Source: Amaurobius ferox (Eukaryota > Arthropoda > Arachnida > Araneae > Amaurobiidae). From it: a DNA stretch of 64,000 nucleotides. The stretch is from assembly GCA_951213105.1 (NCBI GenBank), contig OX578138.1, positions 64,827,040 to 64,891,039 of the forward strand, in the 5' to 3' direction. Numbering within the stretch: the stretch's first letter is position 1; each line of letters opens with the position of its first letter. Below are positions 39,947 through 52,700 of this stretch, in pieces. The position numbers were made by a program, and so were the translations under genes. Under the pieces are notes generated by a model. It worked only from the letters and a program-made list of their open reading frames with translations. It made no database searches and was not told the origin of the DNA.

Positions 39947-42900
39947 GAAATAACAAAGTAATTTATAAATAATATGGTGGTATGGAATTCAACCGTAACC
40001 AAGAATCGGAAGTTGATAGTTGCACTACTACAATATGTTACAAAATGAAATGATAACAAGAAAATGTATAATAATAATAAAGTAATGAATGCTGTTATGT
40101 AATGATATGTCGTATGTAAATAATTATGTAAAAGGAGAAATGAAAATTATGCATTGCAAATAATATATATCAAAATTTACAATTTAATAATAATGTGAAT
40201 GTTGGTAATCCTCATGTAATTTATGGTACATTATGTCAATTATGAATAATGGACTAACTTGACAGAGAACTATCAAAGCTATGAGTTGTACGAGGCTAAA
40301 AAGTGGAACTCAGCCTTTCTCACGATGGATGAACTTATGTGTTTGCGAGGAACCATTGTGAACTTAATTTCTTACCACTGGGGTGAAACTGTGGGAGAGT
40401 AACTTTTGGACTTTTTTTTTCGCGGGGGGGTGAGAATGTAATGCCAGAAATGTAAAGTAATAAATATTTGGAAGGATTAAAAAATAATGGAACCAGGAAT
40501 GCGGGCGGATTATCCCCACGCTAAGCAGATGGGCGATAATATACAGGTGGCCCCATATCTTACATACCACGCCCATGTTTACATACCACGTTAAGCCGTT
40601 TGGCGGCAAACCGAGACGGCGACGCCATGTCTACGGATTAGCCCTCAGCTCTAGACTTCAGCACGTGGACCGCCGACCGAAAAAGGGATATAAGTGAGAG
40701 TTGCTCGAAGTGAGAGTCAGAATTGGTCAAGGCAGGCTGTTGGAGTGAGACTAGTCAAGAAGAAGCGACGGTAGCAGAGTTAAGAGTGGTGTGTGCGTCT
40801 CTGATATCGGAATTCGAAGGAGAGCTCATGTTCATCTGGTATTGCAAGTGTAAAGTGTGACAAAGCATCGGTGTTACCCAAGTTATATGAAAGAAGATCA
40901 GGTACCGTACCATTAAAACTATATGAGGATAACCTCTTTGTCTAAATTTGTGTTTTTGAGGAAAAGCTAATTAATGCATCCCACCACGTGCTCCAACCAA
41001 ATATCAATTCATCTGGCATTACACCCCCCGAACTACCATTGAGATGTATTCCACTATTGTGATATTTATTTAATTTGTAAACTAAAGAGTGTAAATTGAG
41101 TATGTGATAAATAAAATGTTTGTTCCTTTACTATTAACCTTAATTTCTAGTTTGTTAACTTAGTATCCCGTTAAGCACAGTAATAGGTGGGTTTTGCGGC
41201 CACCAACGCAATGTACACAGCAATAAGTTTTAGAACAGATTACATGTATAATTAATATACTAATAAATAATTCATTTAATGTAAAATGCATTTTTGACAA
41301 TATTAATTTTAATCAACAAAATTAATAATCGGCACACATGCACCATGTGGAAATGGTTGATGTTCGTAATCAAAATGGCAAGATATCAAAGAAGCCCAAC
41401 ATCATATGAGACTATAATGAAAAAATGTCTGGAATTGATTTATCTGACCAAATGCTAAGCTACTATTCACCACTTAAAAAAACAATCCATTGGCCAAAGA
41501 AAATTGCTCTTCATCTATTTGAAATATACATTCATAATGCCTATCTTTTATATTCTGAAATCAAAGGAGATAAAATGACCAGCTTGAAATTTCATGAAAA
41601 ATTTGTGGAATGCTTGATTAGAAGAGAAATGAACTTACCTATAAGGAAAAAAACCAAAACATGACAATTTCCACTATTTGGAAGCACTTCCACCAACAGA
41701 GAAGAAGGCTAGACCTACACTGCCATGTAGAGTTTGTACTGGACAAAAGATAAGGCATGAAACAAGATATTTTTGCCCGGTATGTCAAGAAAAACCAGCA
41801 CTTTGCATGGAAAATTGTTTTAAAACTTATCACAAATAATTTTGTTTCATTATACTTATTAAAATTTCAACATAATATAATAAAAATATCTTTTATTTGT
41901 TGTGTTCTTCAAAATATATCGTGAATAGATATGTTTTTGCATTCTAAACATTTAGTTATTGATCTACATTTTGAGAAATAAATTATCCATTTCAGTATGC
42001 CAAGAGTATTATTTAGTCCCTTCCTGTATGCCAAGCACCTAAACATTGCATATATTTGCTATAGCAATACTTGTACTTGTGATTTAGATAAGGCGATAGA
42101 TAACAAGTTATCTTGCAGCTGGCAAGTAAACTCAATTTGCCAACTACGAGTATTCTCATAGTTGGCAGCGAACATGTTAAAAAATACACCCCAATTTCAT
42201 ATATTAATCACAACCTATAGAATACATATTAAATTTTAAATTTCTACTGGTTATTTAATGATGGAACATAAATATAAGAAGTTTAACATTAATACAGTTT
42301 ATGCAATGTAGGGATCTGTTTAGTGTGTTAAATAAAACTGAATTTATGAAACTAATTAAATGAATTCTTACCAAGCAAAATAGTCAGCTAATAATACACA
42401 GGATTTTCTGTACAACAATTCTGTCTCAGAATCTTTAATCCCATTACACAAAAGTTGAGTACGTAAAACCATATGAGCCGAACTTAAAAGATTATAGTAC
42501 ATACTAGAACTTGTTGCTTTGTGGGTTTCTCCTGCTTCTAACTAGAAAGTTAAGTATATATATATATATAAGAAAATTTTAAAATTAATCAAAGAGTGAA
42601 AAGAATTTAAATGTTAAATATTAAGCATGTATTATATATTAGATTAACAAAACATTAGTAACATAACTGTACATTAAAATTGCATCTTTTTATTGTGGTA
42701 ATTGTAGCGTATAAATATGATAAAATTAATAATTTAAGATAAATTAATAAGATGAAAATTGATTAAGATAAAATTAATTATTAACTTGAAGAGACATAGT
42801 ATACCCATACATAGTAGCACCCATAACTAATTAAAAGAATCCAATTGATTACTAGATAAAGAATTAAATAATTTACTAAAAAGGCTAAATAGAGAATGTG

Positions 42901-43668
42901 ACTAATTAGTAATAAAAAAATTCCCCAAATTAGAATAGGAATCAAAATGTTCATCGAAATTCAATGATTGGAAGTTAATAAAATTTTATAATAATAAAAA
43001 ATAAATAAATAAATTATAATTGATATCTTGCACATATGCTGCTAAGAATTGAATAGATTTATAAAAACAAATTGTAAAAAAATCAAAGAGTGAAAAGAAT
43101 TTAAATGTCAAATACTAAGCAAGTATTACATTAACAAAACATTGATATAACTATACATTAAACATGGTACAGTATTTAAATTACTATTTCATAACTTCTC
43201 ATTTGATTTAAAGTATTTTTGCTATTAGAACTATGGGTCTACAATCAATGATTTAAATTATATTTCACTGTTCACTTTTTGTGGGACACACTGTGTGTGT
43301 TTGTGTGTATATATTTATATAACCATAACTCAAAATATAAGCTAAGGTTATATATATATAACCATAACTTAAAATATAAGCTAATGACATAAAAAGATGT
43401 ACAAAATAGAGATTCATCAATCAAGAGGAGAATAAAATGCATATATACTGTTACCTAGCTATATATTATCAGATTAAATTAAATGTATTTATTAAGTGAT
43501 ACATAATGTATGTAAGTAATGTATAAATTAAAGTAATGTAAAGTAACTAATATATAAATATTAATGTATGTAAGTAATGTATAAATTAAATATATTTTGC
43601 ATCGTCTTACTTTATTTCTTTAATATGTTTAGTATATCTAACTTTTCATACTTGCTAAGTAAAATTAA

Positions 43669-43709
<41 letters not shown>

Positions 43710-44588
43710 GTGTCCCAAAAAGATTGAAACACACTTTAATTCTTTACCTCTTGGAGATAAGTGGGCAATGTAAATTACAAAAATGTTGGAAGTAAGGTAG
43801 GAAATAAGACTATGTTAATGAAATAGTCCTCCCATTAATTTTCAAAAAGTTACAATTTTAAATTTTTATTCGACCCCCTTAGACAAATTTAGTCAATCAG
43901 AAAATTTTTATTTTTAATACAAGATCACTAAAAAAAAACGCATATCTGTATCTTTAAAATTGAGCGAGTTATACTTAATTGAAAATTCAACATTGTGAAT
44001 GGGAACCATATATCAAATTAGAAAGGTAAATTTGTGATGCATATTTTGTGTATGCATATTTTAATTATGTGCCCCAACCGCATAGTGAATACCACTGCTT
44101 TATATGATCTCTGTCTGTGTAATGCTTTATTTAGATGCATTTGCGATAAAAAATTTTGACACATATTAAAGTATTTTTGATCTAAACAATTTCCATCATT
44201 AATTTGTTTATGATCCCTACTTTCAGTGATGAAACAGTCTTTCACATAGTATGGAAAAGTGGCATAAGTCATACTTTTTTCCTTTACCATAATTCAGTTG
44301 ATTTTAAAGATACAGATATCTGGTTTTTTTAATGATCTTGTTGCATTAAACATAAAAAATTTCTGATTGACCAAATTTGTCTAAGGGTGTTGTATAAAAA
44401 TTTAAAAAGTGTAACTTTCTGAAATTTAATGGGAGGACTATTTCATTAATGTAGTCTTATTTCCTACCTTACTTTCAACATTTTTGCAATTTACATTGCC
44501 CACTTATCTCCAACAGGTAAAGAATTAAAGTATGTTTCAATCTTTTTGGGGACACCCTGTCTGTCTGTCTGTCTGTCTCTTTCTCTCT

Positions 44589-44632
<44 letters not shown>

Positions 44633-47600
44633 TTATTATCAAATGAACTGAAAGAGACATTCCAAAACACATAAAGAAAATAAAAATTATTAAAATTAAT
44701 TAAACCTAGTAATTTGCAATCATTTCAGAAAAGAAAAATCCAGGCAAAATACACCCATTTCCACATTTCCATTCCATTAAAATACAAATTTATATTGACA
44801 ACTTCAACACTCAATAGTGATATTCATAAAGTGGAATTGAATTTGTAGTAAATATATGTATTAAAAAATGAATTAGTAACTAATAACAAATGATCAATGA
44901 AAAAACACAAAAATAACGAGTTATACTAAGGTAGATAAAACATGACTATAATGAAAAAAAGGTGGAATAGTGCTAAGCTTAGGTTGGAGGTTAATTCAGA
45001 ACAGATCCTTTATCAAAATCCAGAATCCATTCCAAATTAATCAAAACAAATACTTGTTTCTGAATATGATGATAGTCAGCTAATATGAATACCATATGCT
45101 TAATAGACAAGCATAATTAGATAATTAAGATTGAAAAATCATTAAAAAATCAAGTAATTACTAAGATAACTCTTCATGTGCTTCATACCACAATGGGCTG
45201 CTGTAAGATATGCAAATCACCCATCGTTGCAACTCATAAGATAAATGTTAGTGTCACCAATAAGAAATAAAAGTATATAAACAATGCAAAATGCAACTCG
45301 TGCAAAGTTAGGAAATGTAGATTTAATAACTGAAAGTAACTGTGATATAAAAGTCTAACAAGAAGTGATTTCTAATGATAAAATGATAAAATATTTCAGA
45401 AGAATAATGTTTTTGCTAGAGAAAAATTACATATTGATAATGCTAATAAAGAGGATGAATTTAAAAATGTTTAGTTTATGTAACTTTTTTCAATACTATT
45501 CACTAGATATACTGGGTATTTATTTAATTTACTAGTATTTTTAAGGTTATTAATATGCAAATTAAGATATTTTTATTAAATAATCTACATATTCTAAGTA
45601 AGCTAATTAATAACAATATTGCAAATTAATAACAATAGCTAATTAATAACAATAATGCAAAAAAAATTGTATAGAGTTACATGAATATATAAATGATAAT
45701 AATTTATTAATATCAAAATTAAAGTTATCTTTTCTATTATATAAATTAGTTATTATATTATTGGATGGTTCAATGCTAAGATTTAAATCCAAAAAACTAA
45801 CATTATTACTAATTGATGGTTCGTTAGGCAATAATTTCAGATTATCTGGATAGAAATCTAATTTGATATTAGTATTAACTGTTATAACTAAACAAATTAA
45901 ATCATCAACATATCTATAAATTTGGTAGTCAGTAGATGTAAAAGTATGTTCATAATTATAAAGATAAAAATTAGCCCAAATACTACTACTACTACAACCA
46001 CATATAATTTGGGTATCTGGGGGGGAAGGGGGGGGTCCTGTTTTTGGCTAGAGCACCTGAAGCTTAAGCTTCATAGTAAATGCACCACTGTGTAAAACAT
46101 ATGACACAGGTACATGGTTTATTAAAGTAAACAGGAGTCAACAGTATAAATGTTCTGATGGGTAATAAGATTATGACAAGTATATATTGTGATATAAAAT
46201 AATTTATTTTATAAATTATAATAAATATAATTTATCTTTTTAATTTTATGTATATAAATTTTTAACATATTTCAACAATGCTTGAAATAATTTTATTCCA
46301 AAATTCTCATAAGTAACAAATTATTAAAAATGAAAATTTTGAAATTCAACTTTTTCAAACTTTAATTAACAAAGTAAAAGTGAAACATTGTAAAAGCTGG
46401 CAATTTCATTTCAATACACCCATATTTTATATGAATGGGTTTTTTTACCTTTAAAAGTTTAGCATCTAATTTAGATAGGTACTTTTTTCTTATTTTCCTT
46501 TGTTCATGCAAGAAATTAAAAAGTACCCAAAGTTGCATGTTAAAATATATCACTGTCATGCACAGTTTCAAATCTCAGGAAATATATAAGCATTTCCTTC
46601 AAATGATATGAAAAATATTTTAATTTTATGTATGGCAAGAATTAAAAGCAGTGGTGCCTTTTTAAAAAATAGCTTAAATTCAAACAAAATAATAAAGGTT
46701 TGGGATTAACTGGAATACATTATTTAATTATGGAAAAAATTTGCATTCAATTTACAATAAATGCATTAACAGAAACCATTTTCACTTAATTTCAATTGCT
46801 TTTATTTCAATGTGACAAATTATCACTTAAAGTAAAATCAAATTTTCAGAAATAATGCATTTTCCTATATCATAATTATTTTTGGATGAAGTGGAAACAA
46901 TGCGAAAGAAAATAAAGAAAAATTAATGCATAATATAAAAGAGACATTACTAAATCTATAAAGACTTGAACTGCAGTTGCTTTCTTCAGGGAATATAATG
47001 TAGATCTATTGCCATTATCAGCCCTAAAAAGGAAAATAATAAAAAATAAATAAACACTGCAAATACAAATATGCAATTATCATAAGGGACCTTTAAAGCA
47101 TAAGATACCTTTTATTTTAATCTTAATGATAGATATTTTTTATTCCACAGATTAACTAATCTGGGGGAAAATATAACAGAAATGAAAAAGTATACTCATT
47201 GCTTTCGATGTTTTCATGTGCACTGATGAGCAATGGAGAATGGTATGCATGTGTTAATCTTTTATATTATAAAATTCATTTGAAAAGCTGGTGAAAATTA
47301 AAAAATAACAAATATTTTAACCCTAAACATATGCTTCCAAATACGAAGCATCATGAATTTGCTTACAAAGTCATATGCTATTGCTATAACAGCAAACAAG
47401 TTCATTATTTGAATCACTTTTTGGTTTTTCTTTTCAATTTGCGATATGAATAGTTGGATAACTATCAACTGTTTCCTTTTTGTCTTTGTTTCCCATAAAT
47501 TGCACAAATTAATTAGTGGGATATGGAATATGTAACAAAGTCATACAATACTCTCTATAAAACTGTGAAAAAAAAAAAAGATTATAACACATCTACAATT

Positions 47601-49641
47601 TGTAAAACTTTTGACAGATAAATACATAGATAATTTTCTAGTGATAAAACAATTCCAAAATCAAGTTTGCAGTGTGAATAGAACACAGAGGCTAGATAGG
47701 GAAATACTTGATTCAAAAAGACTGCTCAAACAAACAAAATCAGGACAAAGACAAGACAAACATTTTAATTGAAATACTTATAGTTGCAAACCAAGCATAC
47801 ATATTATAGACTGACATGGGGGGAGGGGAATCTATAAAAATCTGACAAGGGTCAAAATCAGGTGATTGAAATGCTTTCGAAATAACATATTAAATTAAAA
47901 ATTAGTATTTTTCATAATAACATAGGAGAATGTGGGCAGACTAGTTTACAACAATTGAGGGGGGGGGGGACAAGAGTATCAGGCCTGAGATGTTGCCAAC
48001 ATTTGCCATGCCCATATCTTGATCTATATCGTAAAAGTCTGTGTTGCAGATGACATCTGTCCCTTTGACTCTACACTGCATCTGCCTATGGAAATTGGTG
48101 CAAAAAATATCGTAAATTCAAAGAATACAAAGATTAAACTGCTTCACTATATTTTAATTTTCATAAAACAGCACACATTTTTTATTATCCCCTGTATTTA
48201 GGTCTTAAATGTGCAATCTCAGTATGGAAAATATCTTTCTACCGGTAAGTGCATTTTAAAAAATGCTGGCTTGCAAAGGGTGAAAATCTAAAAAAACTGA
48301 GAAAACCTAAATCATTTAACAAAGCAGAAAAAATTATTATAAAAAATTAAATATTTGAGAAACTGAAATGTATAAAATGCACTCTGTAGCAAAAACATAT
48401 ATGCACTCATAAGAAATTAATTGGGTCCGTGTTAAAAAGTGCTGGTTTGAAAAGGGTGAAAATCTAAAAAAACTGAAAAAACCTAAGTCATTTAAAAAAA
48501 GCAGAAAAAATTATTATAAAAAATTAAATATTTGAGAAAGTGAAATGTATAAAATGCACTCTGTAGCAAAAACATATATGCAACCATAAGAAATTAATTG
48601 AGCTACAGCTGCAAAACTCTGCATGTATGTACTGTTTGAGGAGATATGCATATTATTATAGAATTTAGAAGGAGATAAAAAAAAATGGTAGCAACAAGAA
48701 AATGGCATTTTAGTAAGTTGTAAATTCTCCCCTGGTAGCTATATAAGCTGGTATTCGGTGTGGCATAGGGTCAATGAAGTTGCTTATGTCCTACTGCAGA
48801 AGATTCTGCCACAAATATTGCATTTGGTCAGCTAATTCAATGGTAATTAAAATGGATACATGTCAATTTTAATAAACTATTAAATTAAAGAAAACCAATC
48901 ATAGTAAAATTTACATATTTACATTTGCATTTTTACAATAATTACATTATATTATTTTATAAACAAGGTATTTAAGATTTAAATAATTATTAAATACAAA
49001 TAAGTATTGTACTTATAGTATTTGTATTTAATAATTATTTAAATATTAAATACCTTGTTTATAAAATAATATAATGTAATTATTGTAAAAGTGTAAATGA
49101 ATAATATGTAAAGTTTGCCTACCAATTTGGCCTATATGAAAGCATTTGTTGGCACTGCATTTTTCATTTCGCCACTGATGAAAGGCATGGTGATGCCCTA
49201 AAGCACTTTGGCTTTGTAAACTTATGTACATCAAGAAAGGTGGTTTTATTAAATGACTTTCTAAACCTATGATTGGTTGTCTTTAATTTAATAGTTAATT
49301 CAGTACTATTCTGAAAAGACTGCAATTGTCATCCCAACATGTCCCATACGCGAATGTCAAAATTAATTGCACTTTGCATTTAAAAATTCCCTGGCCAATT
49401 ACATTTCCAGCAACTTACGTACGTGTAATCGTTCATTCAAATTAGTAATATATTTTACAATTATTTTTACATCTAAGTTTGGCAAAATTGAAATTTTCAA
49501 TACAAAAAATAAAAAAAATATGAAAAAGCCTTTATGCAATAGACAGTGATGTGTACACTTCAATTTCGAAATAACTATTAAGTATTTCTACACTTTTTAG
49601 CACACTTATTTCATGCAGTCATATGAATTATTGGACAAACC

Positions 49642-49722
<81 letters not shown>

Positions 49723-52700
49723 TACTACATAAGAAATAAAAAAATGAAGAATGACAAAGTATCAAAATTTTGCCGGGGGGGGGGGGGGATTGTGACTCCC
49801 ACTTCCCGGTTTAGCCAGCTTCATGTCATGACGACACTCCCGGAAGCGGATACAATGTCGCAAACCAAGTACATATACTAAAACTAAAAATGTAAAAAAG
49901 TTGAAAGACCAATACTGACTTTACACTTAAAACATTGAGATTTACTACATCCAAACAGAAACACAAAATACATTGTAAATATCAAATATCCAACACCAAT
50001 ATATCAAGACAAACAAGCCCCGCATACACTTCACCACTCTATCCTCCAAAAAGTAATAGACTCTTACTTTGTACAAATTGAACTCCATCAGACAGTTAAA
50101 CATTAACATCCGCAATGCTGCGTATCTTTAGATCAGACTGAAAGTGTACCCCTATTTAAATATAAGTTGTAACTTTCAGTTACGGTTATGCTGAAAAATT
50201 TACATAAAATGTCACTAAGAAAACGTAGAGGGTAACCCTTTGCAATTGCTTCATTTAGATAGCCCAGATCACTTACATAACGATTTTCTGCACTGCAATT
50301 TAATCATTTGCTTCTTGTTAAAAAATTTATAATAATGTTCCTGAAAACATTACGATGCAGACAAGAATGCCAATTAATTATGTAATTTATTTTAAAATTA
50401 AAGTCTTTTCTTTTATCATATAATTTTAAACCTACTTTACCATTAGATTGTTTATATATAGTTAAATCCAAAAAATTAATACTATTATCAATGTTACGGG
50501 AAGTTTCTGTCAATGTCAAATTTGATGGAAAAAAAGTAATGTCCAAGTGATCCCGGTCATCGTGGCATGCATATAATATGTCATCCACATAACGAATGTA
50601 TACAATCTCATTTAATATATGAGTTCCCTCTTCGTATTTGTTCAAATATATATCAGCAAGAATAGAGGAGCAAGCCCCTCCCATTGGAATGCCATTACGC
50701 TGTTTATAAAATTCAGTTCCATCATAAAGCACAGTTGAAAACAAGACCATTTCGATCAGACACTTGTAAATATATTTTTTAATGAGGTTTTGCATCTCAT
50801 ACTTTTCATACATCTCCATTAATATGCAAAACAGATCATTTATATTGATATTGCAATTTGACCTTTTTTGCAATACAGAATGTATCTTAGCAAATTTTGA
50901 TTAAACAAAATACCAAGGAAAGTTGTTGGGCTATACTTTTGGATATTTAACAATTTTAGGTATTTTGTTTTTGTTTAAACGTGTTCAGGGGTCTTATTTA
51001 CATAGTCTTTCTCCTCTAGTTATCCATTTTCCAATTGTTTAGGTTTTTGATATTCTTTGTTCAAATAGGTTCTATTCAATAGGTTTTGTGTTAAAAACGG
51101 CAAAAGTTCATTCTTTTTAGGTTTTAGCAATTTAAATTTATTTAAATTGGCTAATTTGTGATTCCATTTATTGCCCTTTTTATTCCCTTTAATTTGATTC
51201 CAAATTTATTGCTCTCGGTTAAAAATTGGTTAATTCATCGCAATTTTACAGTTTTATTCTATTTTCAGCTTTTTAAATATTTCAGAATCGTCCATATTTA
51301 AATTATTGCCGAATTCGTATTTTCCAAATCGTTTCACTTCATTTCTTTTTAATTTTCGTCTGCTCTAAAATTCCATTTCTCTTCTTTAAAGTTTCGAGTT
51401 TTTAATTGGTTGATCGTAATATTAAAATCGTCTGTCATTAATTATTTTATCGTTCATCGATAATTTTGTTTACAATCTGTGGCAGCGATGTTTCGCAGTA
51501 TATAAGCAAAATCGCGCGTTTTTTCGCTCTCTTCTGTTTATTGATTAGAACCTAAGATGTGATCTGTCAAAGTTGTTTTCAGCGCTTCGGCGCGAGCCGT
51601 AGTTCGGATTCGGCATGAAATGTATCATTATTCCCGGCTGTGATGTGTGTTTTGTTTTTCAAGATGTGGATTGATTTGTTTAGTTTATAATCAATCAGCA
51701 GTCCTTTGCCGCTGTGCTCTCTGATGTTGTTTATGTCTGGAAGCTGCGACGGAATGAAGAGTCATGCTAATTAGTTTCATATCATTTAAATAATGATCCA
51801 AGATGTTTCACGATTTATGTGATGTCGGCCGAGGAAGTCTTACCGGCCAATTAGAAATATGTTTATCTTGACAAGCTGCCAGTTCTATTTTATGATGAAT
51901 GGAGTTCGCATTTCCGAGCCCAATTGACGGACACATGTTAAGTTCTCCATTTTGATGTCAGTAGTCCGGTGCGGCAGTTGAGAAAGGATTTTTTATTACT
52001 CGACGTCCAGCTGGTGTGGAGAATCTCTTTGGAGTTGAATCCGGTGGAACGGCCTTTTCCGGAATTTTTGCTGGACATATTGTGATCCTGTGCCATGGAT
52101 TTTCCTCTTCTGGTGTTGTCTGGATCTGCTGCACGTTTGGTGATTCTACCTCCCGCCGATTTCCGCCGTTTTTCTTGGAGCCTTGGTGATATTATTCCTT
52201 TTCCTCCAAATTCTAATATTTCTCAATAGTTAAAATATGTTTATATTCCAATTGTTTTCAGTTTAATTGTGTTAGTAGAATAAGACCCCTTTAGACTTAT
52301 ATATTTTAGGTCACCTGAACCTGAGGTTAAGTTTAACTTTTGTTCTAAATTTCCCTTTTGGCTAACTTATGTTCTTTTTATTCCAAATTTTAGTTTTGAT
52401 AAATAGTTGTATAAGTTTAATATTGTTAACTTTAAAATTTAATATTCTAACGTTTTTTCTACCACTATACGACCGGCCATTCCATTTATTTTTATTATTT
52501 AAGATGTTTGATTTTAGTTAATGAGATGTAAAATATTTTGAAAATTATTTTAAAAGTGAAGTTTAACATTTTTAATAAACGTTAGATTTTGAAAACCTAA
52601 AATCTGTGTTCTTTCTTTTACATTTAATGTTTTTATTTTTAGGAAAGTGTCAATTCTTATATTTTACAGGAGTACATATTTGTACACGTAGGGAAACTGG

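Larger units (their letters stand above)
33088..41336 (+). mobile_element. Ty3-type LTR retrotransposon, young and apparently intact
   Basis: The 8,249-bp element has 900-bp LTRs starting TGTAATGCC and ending CGGCACA, a primer-binding site, gag, protease, RT-RNaseH and integrase ORFs, a purine-rich tract and a 5-bp target duplication (CATGC). RT precedes integrase, which is the Ty3 order. No envelope-like ORF follows integrase. The LTRs appear identical except for one T/C difference (33355 against 40704), so insertion was very recent. It lies in the piggyBac pseudogene, same strand, inside an intron of HPS3 and opposite to HPS3 transcription. Confidence 0.95.
31602..42180 (+). mobile_element. 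piggyBac element split by an LTR retrotransposon
   Basis: The outer ends are TTAACACG (31602) and, inverted, TTAACATG (ending 42180), so TTAA target sites bracket the element. Subterminal inverted blocks also match: TGCCAACTACGAGATAACTT near 31783 against the complement of about 42085-42160, and GAGAATAC.C.TAGTTGGCA near 31738. Without the nested 8,254 bases (element plus one target copy) it is about 2.3 kb, normal for piggyBac. The left boundary is less certain than the right. Confidence 0.6.

Noticed and set aside
39752..40423. Envelope-like ORF after integrase
   Set aside because: The stretch is AT-rich and has no ORF with signal peptide or membrane segment, so the element is called a retrotransposon without envelope.
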